A DNA stretch of 64,000 nt from positions 4,898,001 to 4,962,000 of the forward strand of contig JACKHI010000001.1 of the NCBI GenBank assembly GCA_020639075.1, written 5' to 3'. Shown here piece by piece: positions 18,150 through 25,964 of the stretch. Numbering within the stretch: the first letter of the stretch is position 1; the number at the start of each line of letters is the position of its first letter. The stretch is from Phycisphaerales bacterium. Lineage in GTDB: Bacteria > Planctomycetota > Phycisphaerae > UBA1845 > UTPLA1. Under the pieces are notes generated by a model. The model was not told the DNA's origin and ran no database searches. It worked only from the letters and a program-made list of their open reading frames with translations. A program made the translations under genes and the position numbers.

Positions 18150-18359
18150 TCAGGAGCGGGTCGGCTGCATGGCGATGCCGAGCAGGAGAACCGCGGCGCC
18201 CACGCCGAGACACAGGCCAGGGTGGCAGAGCATCAAGTCCGCATGCGGCAGCCAGTCGATGCCGGTCGCCGCGGCGAGCGGTCCCATGTAACAGACCATG
18301 CCCGACGCCACTGAAAGGACGACTCCCAGGATCATCATCGCGAGCGTTACAAGATTCAT
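18150..18359 (-). CDS. Small two-helix membrane protein
   Basis: The ATG at 18359 follows GGGGAGTGGTGAG. The 69-residue product consists mainly of two hydrophobic stretches (MNLVTLAMMILGVVLSVASG and LCLGVGAAVLLLGIAM) joined by a loop containing HADLMLCHPG. A longer open frame upstream lacks hydrophobic or coding character and is not used. The function is unknown; there is no close partner gene. Confidence 0.6.
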   Translation of the reverse strand: MNLVTLAMMILGVVLSVASGMVCYMGPLAAATGIDWLPHADLMLCHPGLCLGVGAAVLLLGIAMQPTRS

Positions 18360-18658
18360 CTCACCACTCCCCTTTGTACTTACCCCTGCGTCGCCACCCC
18401 CTGGCGACGGGAGGAGAAGGTTCCACGCAGCGTGCCACGGGCGGCGCATGCGACCGAGTCTGCGACGATAGCGATAATCGACTTGCAGCGGCGGCTCAAT
18501 GGCTGGTTTGCCATTCGGACGCTTCCGACTATCGGCCATGGCAATCGGCGTTGGGGAGATGTGCCCGAGCGTGGCAGTATTGCTCACCTGAAAATTGGGC
18601 ACGATGCGTCGGAATTGTGTCGGCTGGGGAAGATGGTGAAAGGGCGAAGGCGACGCCG

Positions 18659-19378
18659 TCAGTTATCGCAGCATGGGGGCGGCCAGCCTTGGCGCATGCG
18701 CGTGTCGTTTCGTTGTTCCAGTTGTTCACTGATGGACTTGAGCATCTTGATCAGCTGGCAGGCTCGTTTTCGGACACACGGCTCCGACAGGAACTTCTGC
18801 TTGACGCAACATGACTCAAAGAGGGAAAACGCAAGCAAGTCTGCCACTTCAGACAATTGCAGGTTCGCGCATTCGAAGATCGCCTTCCAGTTGGCGTTTT
18901 GCGCGACGGCGCTGAGCGGCTTCGAATAGACAAGTTGCCGGAGTGCGGCCAGCAACTCGCAAGTCGTGTTGGGTGGAGGTTCGATCGGTTTGATCGGTTC
19001 AAGTGCGGCGCGACGATACCGCTTTTCGACATCTTCGTGTTGCACGCGAGCGCGATCAATGCCCCGAATCAGAAGGTTGTATCGACCGCCGCAGAGTTCT
19101 TCGCACTTCATGACGCTGCCGACGCAGACGACGGGATAGATCGGGGCTTCCAGCGTGTGGTAGCTCGACTCGAATCCGTCGTCCAACAGTGCCATCGCGA
19201 TCAGTCGATTACCGCGCAGGGCGTCGGCGACCATCGAGCGATATCGCGGCTCAAAGACGTGAAGCGGGACGACGGCCTTGGGAAACAAGACCACGTTCGG
19301 CAGTGGAAACACGGGAATGAGCTGTGAATAGTCGATCAAACCCGCCAAGGACGATAGACCTCTGAACGTATCAATCAT
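18659..19378 (-). CDS. LON substrate-binding-domain protein (no protease domain)
   Basis: The 239-residue product begins with the LON N-terminal domain: LIPVFPLPNVVLFPKAVVPLHVFEPRYRSMV, then MALLDDG, YPVVCVGSVMKCEEL and YNLLIRGIDRARV. In Lon proteases this domain recognises substrates. Here neither the AAA+ nor the peptidase domain follows, as in stand-alone LON-domain (YcaC/PUA-like) proteins of many bacteria. Residues 135-225 form a helical region with LREL-like spacing and several cysteines (FESCCVKQ). Its role is probably binding of unfolded proteins, but this is by analogy only. It is divergent from the RNase HII-like gene. Confidence 0.8.
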   Translation of the reverse strand: MIDTFRGLSSLAGLIDYSQLIPVFPLPNVVLFPKAVVPLHVFEPRYRSMVADALRGNRLIAMALLDDGFESSYHTLEAPIYPVVCVGSVMKCEELCGGRYNLLIRGIDRARVQHEDVEKRYRRAALEPIKPIEPPPNTTCELLAALRQLVYSKPLSAVAQNANWKAIFECANLQLSEVADLLAFSLFESCCVKQKFLSEPCVRKRACQLIKMLKSISEQLEQRNDTRMRQGWPPPCCDN

Positions 19379-19584
19379 GCGACTTCAGACAAGCGAAGCA
19401 GGGCTTCGGCACTCCATGGGAATCATAGCAGAGCGTGACTTGATTTGCATTGAGATTCGCCTATTTGACGGATCGGCGAACGGGCGTTCGGTCGGGCTGC
19501 GATTTGCATGTAACGCCTCGCAAGGGAATGCTCCGCGATCGGCGGCGTTTGCCGATTCGACCCAAGGCCGTCATCATTCCGTCG

Positions 19585-20571
19585 ATGACGGATCACGGCA
19601 GACACATGACGACGGTTGTCGGAATCGACGAGGCGGGATACGGCCCGATTCTCGGTCCGCTCGTGGTCAGTGCGGTCGCCTTCGAGGTGCCGTCGGAACA
19701 GGCAAATTGTTGTCTCTGGGAGACCTTGCGACAGGTCGTGTCCGACAAGGCCTCAGCCCGCGACAATCGCCTGCCGGTCATGGACAGCAAGAAGCTCTAC
19801 TCCCGAAAGGACGGGCTCGGCCGACTGGAGCGGACGGCACTGGTCCTGGCGGGGGCAACGTGCGAGGACGGCGCCGCTGACCGTGAAGCGGCGCTGCTGA
19901 AACGGCTCTGCCCGACGGCGGACATGCTGGCCGAATATCCGTGGTATTCAGCGTGCGACCGATCGTTGCCGCTGGAGGCCGATTCGGGCGGCGTCCGAAT
20001 CGCGACGACGCAGTTTCGCCGCGGACTCGCGGAGTCGAATGTTCGACTGGCCTGGGCCCGCTCGGAGATTCTGCCGGAGGGACATTTCAACGAGCAGGTC
20101 GAGCGCACGCGAAACAAGGCGGCCGTTTCATTCACGATGGTGTTGCGGCTGATCCACGAAGCCGCGCGGTGCGCGAAGACGCGCAACGTTCGCTTTCTGA
20201 TCGATCGGCAGGGCGGTCGGGATCATTACGGCCCCTTGTTGATGCGATCGTTCGAAGAGCGAAAGCTGAAGATTCACGACGAGTCGGACGGTGAGAGCGT
20301 CTATTCGCTCATCGCCGGCGATTCGACATGGCGCGTGGAGTTTCGAAAATCCGGCGATTCGCAACACTTGCCGATCGCGGCGGCGAGCATCATCAGCAAA
20401 TACGTTCGCGAGCTGCTCATGGGACGGTTCAACGCTTGGTGGGCGAATCATGTCGACGCGTTGCAACCGACGGCGGGTTATTACACGGACGGCATGCGCT
20501 TCCTGCGCGACATTGCGCCGAGCGTGCGGAAACTGGGAATACAGAAGGCACGGCTCGTGCGATCGAGATAG
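19585..20571 (+). CDS. Divergent RNase HII-like protein
   Basis: Start set at the ATG at 19585; an ATG at 19606 (MTTVVGIDEAG) is equally possible and neither has a strong ribosome-binding site. The 328-residue product has the RNase HII opening GIDEAGYGPILGPLVVSAV with acidic residues D15 and E16, MDSKKLYSR, a third acidic residue in RFLIDRQGG (about 206), and IAAASIISKYVRELLM. Compared with canonical RNase HII (about 200 residues, motif GRG and final RD), the GRG arginine is Tyr and the last catalytic Asp is Glu, and about 130 extra residues are inserted. The fold and metal site are probably kept, but classical cleavage 5' of a single ribonucleotide is uncertain. Only a short gap separates it from the downstream Mpo1-like gene. 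Confidence 0.7.
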   Translation: MTDHGRHMTTVVGIDEAGYGPILGPLVVSAVAFEVPSEQANCCLWETLRQVVSDKASARDNRLPVMDSKKLYSRKDGLGRLERTALVLAGATCEDGAADREAALLKRLCPTADMLAEYPWYSACDRSLPLEADSGGVRIATTQFRRGLAESNVRLAWARSEILPEGHFNEQVERTRNKAAVSFTMVLRLIHEAARCAKTRNVRFLIDRQGGRDHYGPLLMRSFEERKLKIHDESDGESVYSLIAGDSTWRVEFRKSGDSQHLPIAAASIISKYVRELLMGRFNAWWANHVDALQPTAGYYTDGMRFLRDIAPSVRKLGIQKARLVRSR

Positions 20572-20623
20572 TTTCAGCCGACATCAATGTCACGTCAGCA
20601 ATGCGGCGATTTCAAGTATTGAT

Positions 20624-20929
20624 ATGTCCAAACCTGCCTGGCTACAGAACTGGCTCGAACGTCACCAGAACCCCGTCAGCTTCTGGCTGCACATGATCGG
20701 GATACCTCTGACGATCGCGGCGATTCCGTTGGCGATCGTGCAGTTGGTGAATGATCAGTGGGGCTTGTGGTGGCGACCGGTAGCGCTGATTTTCGGCGGC
20801 TATTTCCTGCAATGGGTCGGGCATTTGATCGAGGGCAACGACATGGGGGAGTTGATCCTCATCAAGAAGTGGCGCGGCAAGCCGTATGTGGCAATTGCGC
20901 CGCAGTATCGGCGGGATGAGGCGGAGTAG
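20624..20929 (+). CDS. Mpo1-like (DUF962/YGL010w) membrane protein
   Basis: The 101-residue product starting at the ATG at 20624 has the family pattern: an N-terminal RHQNPVSFWLHMIGIPL motif, two membrane segments and GHLIEGND followed by a basic tail. In yeast Mpo1 this fold is an Fe(II)-dependent dioxygenase acting in alpha-oxidation of 2-hydroxy fatty acids, with conserved histidines matching those seen here in HQNP, LHMIG and GHLIEGN. Bacterial members are rarely characterised, so a lipid-oxidation role is an inference. It follows the RNase HII-like gene by 52 bp and could share its transcript. Confidence 0.75.
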   Translation: MSKPAWLQNWLERHQNPVSFWLHMIGIPLTIAAIPLAIVQLVNDQWGLWWRPVALIFGGYFLQWVGHLIEGNDMGELILIKKWRGKPYVAIAPQYRRDEAE

Positions 20930-20943
20930 TGCGGATGTTTGCA

Positions 20944-21009
20944 GCAGGAAGGAACTCCTGCAGAGTGGAGCGCGAGAGAGGAATCTCGCACCGGCGATAC
21001 GCCGGCTAC
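20944..21009. repeat. Hairpin repeat H, copy 1
   Basis: GCAGGAAGGAACTCCTGC (18-bp hairpin) followed at about 15 bp by GAGAGAGGAATCTCGC and CGGCGATACGCCGGC. Related arrangements occur at 21909 and 23472. This copy directly precedes MITE-like element B. Confidence 0.65.
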
Positions 21010-21030
21010 GCGAGCATGCGTGCCTTTAGG

Positions 21031-21317
21031 GGCGAGGCTGTCCGGGAATTCGTCCCCTTCGAACTTCGCACTCGAAATCGACTTTCGCCCGGAGGGCGTG
21101 CGGTCATTGCCAGGGATTTCAGTCCCTGGGTGACAAGTTCGATTGACAATTGCCGCCCGGAAGGGCGGACGTCGCGCTCACGCGCGTCCTCCGGACGCCA
21201 TGTACGTTACGCCATAACAAGACCGGGGATTGAAATCCCCGGCTATGTTCGTGCGCCCTCCGGGCGAAATGCGACGCAATTTGCGGTAGCGACGATCTCT
21301 GAAACCCGGACAGTCTC
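21031..21317. mobile_element. MITE-like element B inside a CATGC palindrome
   Basis: Begins GGCGAGGCTGTCCGGGAATT and ends CCCGGACAGTCTC, matching both ends of element A at 10811-11020. It is 287 bp and interrupts a palindrome whose halves CATGCGTGCCTTTAGG (21015-21030) and GGGCAAGCACGGCACC lie outside. The flanking direct repeat is imperfect (GCCTTTAGG versus GCCTTCTTGG). The interior contains several small palindromes (CGCCCGGAGGGCG, CCGCCCGGAAGGGCGG, GCGCCCTCCGGGCG, CAGGGATTTCAGTCCCTG and CGGGGATTGAAATCCCCG). It shares ends but little interior sequence with element A. No gene inside. Confidence 0.55.
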
Positions 21318-21361
21318 GCCTTCTTGGGCAAGCACGGCACCGAGCAATGCACTCGGCGATT

Positions 21362-21380
21362 GTCGGGGCGATGACCCGAC
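21362..21380. repeat. GTCGGG-GAT-CCCGAC hairpin, copy 1
   Basis: GTCGGGGC GAT GACCCGAC, just past the stop of the minus-strand gene at 21390. A near-identical hairpin lies just past the stop of the top6B gene (23638-23656). They may act as 3'-end structures. Confidence 0.6.
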
Positions 21381-21389
21381 CCACTCCGT

Positions 21390-21797
21390 CTAAATCCATT
21401 GCAGGAACCGACGCAGTACCATTTGCATCACGGGACTAGCGTCGTCACGCAGATTCGACTTTAGCGCGAGTCGAACCAATCGTCTGTCGATTCGAGTGCA
21501 TGTCGCAACAATGACCAGCCGGCATCCGGCAAAAATCAGTACGGGATAAAGAAGGACCGCCGCGCCGCACAAGAGAAACGTGGCGACATGGATGACAATG
21601 TCCACGGTATCGTGCCAGTATCCGGCCTTATCGACCCAAATGTCCGACGGCTCGTATCCGCTTGCATTAACGGCGGCCAGAGCGATGAAATACGCCCAGA
21701 TAAGGAATGGAGATACTGTCACGACCATGGAAAGACAGAGAAATTCCAAGAGACGTCTGACCTTCCTGATTTCCTTCCTGGCGGAATTGTGAATCAA
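21390..21797 (-). CDS. Membrane protein of unknown function
   Basis: The 135-residue frame begins at a TTG at 21797; the true start is uncertain. Two clear transmembrane segments are seen (LCLSMVVTVSPFLIWAYFIA and VIHVATFLLCGAAVLLYPVL). A short periplasmic or cytoplasmic loop NASGYEPSDIWVDKAGYWHD lies between them and a basic tail follows. No family is recognised. It lies among repeats and close to two other unrelated membrane proteins of similar size (22054 and 22874). Confidence 0.5.
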   Translation of the reverse strand: MIHNSARKEIRKVRRLLEFLCLSMVVTVSPFLIWAYFIALAAVNASGYEPSDIWVDKAGYWHDTVDIVIHVATFLLCGAAVLLYPVLIFAGCRLVIVATCTRIDRRLVRLALKSNLRDDASPVMQMVLRRFLQWI

Positions 21798-21908
21798 CCG
21801 CGGCCCTCCAATCGCAACCGTATTCTAGGCGACGAGTGCATCTGCTGAGGTTTGAAATTCGTCCGATCTTTGGAATCGCTCGTGGATCGCCAGGCGGTTG
21901 GGCATTTT

Positions 21909-21965
21909 CAGGAACGGATTCCTGCGGGGAGGTTGTACCAGAGAGGAATTTCGTACGAGCGATAT
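21909..21965. repeat. Hairpin repeat H, copy 2
   Basis: CAGGAACGGATTCCTG followed by AGAGAGGAATTTCG and GATATAC, parallel to the copies at 20944 and 23472 but without the CATGC palindrome. Confidence 0.55.
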
Positions 21966-22053
21966 ACTGTCCATGCGATTCCATCATCACGATCTTACCA
22001 GCGAAAGTGGTGAGCCCCCCGGCCGACCTTTACGTTGAAGGAAACCGTCAGCA

Positions 22054-22701
22054 ATGATACCGATGACAACGATCATTAGGGCAAATGGGATGTTCCTGCT
22101 GATCTTCCCCGTCGTCATTGTCATTGCAGTCATCTGGTATTGCGAATACCGACGTATTGTTCGGGCATCGCGTTCTCGTGCATCTCACGGATTACACGGC
22201 GAACGCACCTATCTGAGGGGAGTGGTGTTCGCCGTTCTTCTTGGACTCTGCCCCCTCTGGACATGGTACGGTGTGTTCCTCGCATCCGGGTTCGACTGGC
22301 GACAATATGACGCGGCTTCGTTCAAGCTCGACGAGCACATTCTTATGGACCACGAGCGCCGCAAAGTGGGAACGACGATCGTTGATGACCCTTCTGATAT
22401 TGAACAAATCCTCGGCGCTGCCGAGGGAATAGAAGCGGGGCCCGGAATCAATCACGAAAGTGCCCTCAATGGCTCGCGTTCGTTCGTCATTCGCCTCTGT
22501 GATTCTTCAGGGACCGAAAGCCCCTATTGGATATCGATATATCTTGGGCCCGATGGCAAGCCCTACAGCGAATATCGTGACCACCTCCTGGAAATTGGGT
22601 TGGACGACAGCAGTTGGAACTTGGGCGTGTATCAATCCGATACGCTCGCAAGGATCGTCAGACAGCACTTGAACCGCGCAGGTGCAGAGCCGCGACCGTG
22701 A
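22054..22701 (+). CDS. Membrane-anchored protein of unknown function
   Basis: The ATG at 22054 has AAGGAAA 9 nt upstream. The 215-residue product has two N-terminal membrane segments (MFLLIFPVVIVIAVIWY and GVVFAVLLGLCPLWTWYGVFLA). A soluble C-terminal domain of about 125 residues follows, with DDPSDIEQILGAAEGIEAGPG and YWISIYLGPDGKPYSEYRDHL. The soluble domain resembles small beta-rich extracytoplasmic domains, but no family is recognised. It stands alone on the plus strand between two minus-strand membrane genes. Confidence 0.6.
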   Translation: MIPMTTIIRANGMFLLIFPVVIVIAVIWYCEYRRIVRASRSRASHGLHGERTYLRGVVFAVLLGLCPLWTWYGVFLASGFDWRQYDAASFKLDEHILMDHERRKVGTTIVDDPSDIEQILGAAEGIEAGPGINHESALNGSRSFVIRLCDSSGTESPYWISIYLGPDGKPYSEYRDHLLEIGLDDSSWNLGVYQSDTLARIVRQHLNRAGAEPRP

Positions 22702-22766
22702 GGGAGCGGTACCAGCGTAAGCGGGTGAAGCACGCCAATATTCAATGGAGACTCGACGCTCTGTGA

Positions 22767-22808
22767 ATTACCGGATAGTCCGGCCTTTGAGGGCAAGCAT
22801 GGTACCCG
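22767..22808. repeat. Solo right end of the MITE-like/palindrome composite
   Basis: ACCGGATAGTCCGGCCTTTGAGGGCAAGCATGG type sequence resembles the right boundary of elements A and B (CCCGGACAGTCTC-GCCTTTGAGG-CAAGCATGG) without a left end nearby. It is probably a deletion remnant. Confidence 0.5.
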
Positions 22809-22873
22809 GCGGCGAAATCGAGATTGATTGGCGTGCCAGCCGAGGAAGCTGCACGCGGATGTCCAGTCGTCCA

Positions 22874-23365
22874 TCAACCCCCGCTGTCCGGGTCGTCTTT
22901 CATATCGCCGGCAGACACGTCGAAGGCTCTCAACATCATCGCCCCGAACCATGCGGGCCACCGCTTTTCTCCAATTACGCAGATTAACTCCTGCCGAAGC
23001 TTGGGGCCATCCGCGCCACGAAAACGACTGTACGCCCCTGACAATGCGGCGAAACCAATCAACGACACCCCCAGGCCGATCACCACTGGACCTAATCCAA
23101 GAATCAGAAAAAGTGGAAATGCCATGTGGAAAGAATCGTCGCGTTCGGAAGGCGTATCCCGACGTGTCGTATCGAACCCCAGGGCGGAGTACACATCTGT
23201 TCGCAGTGGTTCACATGACAGGATCCAATACACACTTGCAGAGAACCAGATCGCCATCACCAATCCAAAAATAGTCAAGGCAATCAATTCGTCACGGCCC
23301 ACGGTTTGCTTCAAGTCACACAGCTCCTCGTGTGTTACGGCACATACGCATTCCAAACGTGACAC
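22874..23365 (-). CDS. Membrane protein of unknown function
   Basis: The 163-residue frame begins at a GTG at 23365; a later start within the first 20 residues is possible. It has two or three membrane segments (LIALTIFGLVMAIWFSASVY and FPLFLILGLGPVVIGLGVSL) and a C-terminal soluble tail with KRWPAWFGAMMLRAFDV. No family is recognised. Confidence 0.5.
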   Translation of the reverse strand: MSRLECVCAVTHEELCDLKQTVGRDELIALTIFGLVMAIWFSASVYWILSCEPLRTDVYSALGFDTTRRDTPSERDDSFHMAFPLFLILGLGPVVIGLGVSLIGFAALSGAYSRFRGADGPKLRQELICVIGEKRWPAWFGAMMLRAFDVSAGDMKDDPDSGG

Positions 23366-23471
23366 TCAGCTTTTCGTCCCGGGCATCAAGAACACAATGA
23401 TACCGCGCCGTGCGTCGGAGTGGCCCGTCTCCGTCTCAGGTTGAGTAAATTCCGGATTACGCGAATAGTTC

Positions 23472-23567
23472 GCAGGAAGGGGTTCCTGCGGGAGGGGGAC
23501 AAGAGGGGATTTTCGTAACAACGATACGCCGGCTACGCGAGCATGCTTGCCTTTGAGGGCAAGCACG
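23472..23567. repeat. Hairpin repeat H, copy 3, plus uninterrupted CATGC palindrome
   Basis: GCAGGAAGGGGTTCCTGC (23472-23489), AAGAGGGGATTTTCG and GATACGCCGGCTACGCGAG are followed by the intact palindrome CATGCTTGCC-TTTGAG-GGCAAGCACG (23542-23567). The same order occurs at 20944-21341, where MITE-like element B splits the palindrome. This locus is thus an empty-site equivalent. Confidence 0.7.
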
Positions 23568-23606
23568 GCACCCGGCTGAATGCGACGGCTGGCCCGCTTA
23601 GTCGTG

Positions 23607-23656
23607 GTGGGCACGGCCCACCCTACAACTGACGATTGTCGGGTCGATGACCCGAC
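23607..23656. repeat. Two hairpins at the 3' end of top6B
   Basis: GTGGGCACGGCCCAC (23607-23621) and GTCGGGTC GAT GACCCGAC (23638-23656). The second touches the top6B stop codon. Neither has a T-tract; they may be repeats or 3'-end stabilising structures. Confidence 0.55.
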
Positions 23657-25642
23657 CTACGCGTCTTCGTCGGTGTCGTCGCCATTGAACAGCGGGCCGG
23701 CTTCGCCGTTTGCGTTATCCAGAACGACTGTGTTTTCGCCGAATTCCGCATCTTCCTCCGACGCCTTGCGTCGGCCTTTCGCGCCGATGAGTTCGACCTG
23801 TTCGTCTGCGCGAGCCGTGACGCGTTGCGCGACAACCATCAGATCCTCGGCGATCGTCTTGGCGCTGAGGTCCGGGTTGATCGCTTCACACGCGGCGGCG
23901 ACTTCGGCGATGTAGCGACCGAAGATGTTGCGGCGATCGGCTTCGTACTTCTGCTTGCGGCGGCGATTCAGGTAAGCGCTCAGTTTGCGGGCACAGTCCT
24001 GAACGGCGAGTTTGATCTCTTTGCGAATCTCGTCGTAGTCGGCGATCGCTTCCTTGCCTTCGCTCGTGAAGGGCACCCAAACGCTCGCCATGTGCACGAA
24101 GATCGCCAGAGGCCCCACGGGCAGATTGCCCGACGGTTGGGATAGACCGTAGCGGCGCCAGTCGACGTCCACGACGCTCTTCTGGATGCAGCACCCCGAC
24201 GCCTGGTAGAGCAGCGGCACGCGATTGGCGAATCGCATGAGTTTGGCGGGGCTCGGGCCGCGTGACTGCTTGACCACTTTGCCGCGGCGGACGCGCGATT
24301 CGTTTGTCGGTTCCTCTTCCTTGTCTTCCGTCGGATCGGGGCCGAGTTCGCCGCCGAAGGCGAGGCCCGCCTCGATCTGGAACGGATTGCCGCGATAAAC
24401 GCTCGGCGGTCGGCTCGACGCCGTAAAGAACTCGGCGCGAACGCCCTTGAGCAGGCCCGCGAGAATCTGTTCGGGACCGATCGGCGAGAGGCAGTTCGTC
24501 GCCGGCGGTCGGATATTCGTTTCCTGCATCGCCTTGTAAAGCGTCTCGGCTTCGTGCGTACCGACGCGCGTCGGGTTTGCACGCGGGCCGACTTTCGCCG
24601 CCTTGCAGATGGAGGCCGCCGTCGCCGGGCTGACGCGGCTGAATTCCGAGGAGAGAAACTGCGAGACAGTCTTCGCGCTCGTGTCCTTGAGCATCTTGAT
24701 GAGGACGCCGAGCTCGATGCCGTATGGATGCGGCTTGATCTCCTGCACGGGGTCCGGGGCGGTCTCTGTACCTCGCGGGAACTCGACCAGCGTGCCTGCC
24801 GGATCGACGAACGAGAACTGTGCGTGCGGATTGCCGATGGCAGTCAGTTCGAGGTACTCATCGACCGACGCGCGTCCCTTCAGATAGTTGGCGACGAGTT
24901 CGATCGTGACTTCCGTACCGTGATCCCAATCGACATTGACAGTCTTGTCTTTGACGATGTTCGGCTTGTTGCCCTTCGTGTCGATCTGGAGTTCGTAGTA
25001 GTGAGCCTCGCTGCGCTTGCCCGTTCGCGATGTGATCTTGACGCTCTTGCCTGTCGTAAGGAGACCGTACATGCCGGCGGCGGAGATGCCGATGCCCTGC
25101 TGGCCGCGGCTCATCTTGAGTCGATGGAACTTCGAGCCGTATAGCAGCTTGCCGAAGATATTGGGGATCTGCTGCTTGACGATGCCGGGTCCGTTGTCGC
25201 GGATCGTGACGGCGAAACGCTCGTTATCCGTCTGCGCGATCTTGACGTGAATGTCCGGGAGGATGCCGGCTTCTTCGCAGGCGTCGAGACTGTTGTCGAC
25301 GGCTTCCTTGACCGTTGTGAGCAGGGCTTTGCGCTTGTTGTCGAAACCGAGCAGGTGCCGGTTCTTGGCGAAGAACTCGGAGACGGAGATCTCGCGCTGA
25401 GCCTTGGACATCGATTCCGCCGTTGCGAAGGCGCGCTTCTTCGGAGCGGCGTCCTGCGAGGCGGACTTCGTCGAGCGTTTCTTCGTGGACTTCTTTCCGG
25501 ACGACTTTCTCGTCGGCTTGGGCATTTCCGGCTCCGGGGGCGTAATTCGGGCGCTCGCGGGCTTTGTGTCCCCGAACGTAAAGGTCATCTGATCTTCTTC
25601 GATGCTCCGGCGTGCGGCAGGTTGGCTCTTGATCGTGGTCAT
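23657..25642 (-). CDS. top6B: DNA topoisomerase VI subunit B
   Basis: The ATG at 25642 has GAGGTG 6 nt upstream. The 661-residue product has a low-complexity basic N-terminal extension (about 1-85, with KKSTKKRSTK). Then comes the GHKL ATPase: the N-box KEAVDNSLDACEEAG (E113, N117), DNGPGI (149-154) and SRGQQGIGISAAG (178-190). The H2TH and transducer regions follow with PPATNCLSPIGPEQI, SRPPSVYRGNPFQIE, RFANRVPLLYQASGC and HMASVWVPFTSEGKEAI, all diagnostic of Top6B. An acidic C-terminal extension ends it. Together with a Spo11-like A subunit the enzyme makes ATP-dependent double-strand passage. No A-subunit gene is present in this window, although archaeal top6A and top6B are usually adjacent. 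It is divergent from the TPR genes. Confidence 0.93.
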   Translation of the reverse strand: MTTIKSQPAARRSIEEDQMTFTFGDTKPASARITPPEPEMPKPTRKSSGKKSTKKRSTKSASQDAAPKKRAFATAESMSKAQREISVSEFFAKNRHLLGFDNKRKALLTTVKEAVDNSLDACEEAGILPDIHVKIAQTDNERFAVTIRDNGPGIVKQQIPNIFGKLLYGSKFHRLKMSRGQQGIGISAAGMYGLLTTGKSVKITSRTGKRSEAHYYELQIDTKGNKPNIVKDKTVNVDWDHGTEVTIELVANYLKGRASVDEYLELTAIGNPHAQFSFVDPAGTLVEFPRGTETAPDPVQEIKPHPYGIELGVLIKMLKDTSAKTVSQFLSSEFSRVSPATAASICKAAKVGPRANPTRVGTHEAETLYKAMQETNIRPPATNCLSPIGPEQILAGLLKGVRAEFFTASSRPPSVYRGNPFQIEAGLAFGGELGPDPTEDKEEEPTNESRVRRGKVVKQSRGPSPAKLMRFANRVPLLYQASGCCIQKSVVDVDWRRYGLSQPSGNLPVGPLAIFVHMASVWVPFTSEGKEAIADYDEIRKEIKLAVQDCARKLSAYLNRRRKQKYEADRRNIFGRYIAEVAAACEAINPDLSAKTIAEDLMVVAQRVTARADEQVELIGAKGRRKASEEDAEFGENTVVLDNANGEAGPLFNGDDTDEDA

Positions 25643-25964
25643 CCGTGACACCTCTGGCAGGTCCGATACGTCCTTGTCGGCGTGAAATGGTATCGGGATG
25701 AAGGGCGGGAACAAGGCGCGGGCCTCAGGCCCCGGAAATCGACTTGTGAGTTACTCGGAGTCGTTTTCCGGACGATGGCGTCCGAGGTTGCTGCACCCGG
25801 CCGAGTGCCTCGGGCCGCGGACTCCGCGGGCAACGTCCGCCGTTTCTGCGCGAGCCTATCGGCCTCGTCTCGAAGATGAACTAGCGCGTTTGGGCAGTCG
25901 ATAGTCCTAACGAGGTCGGTCGTGCCGGCTCGTCATGAATCGTCGACGCTTGGAGCGTGTCGTT
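25643..25964. other. Divergent intergenic region, top6B / TPR genes
   Basis: The 322 bp should hold both promoters. I see no gene, repeat or hairpin of note. Confidence 0.4.
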
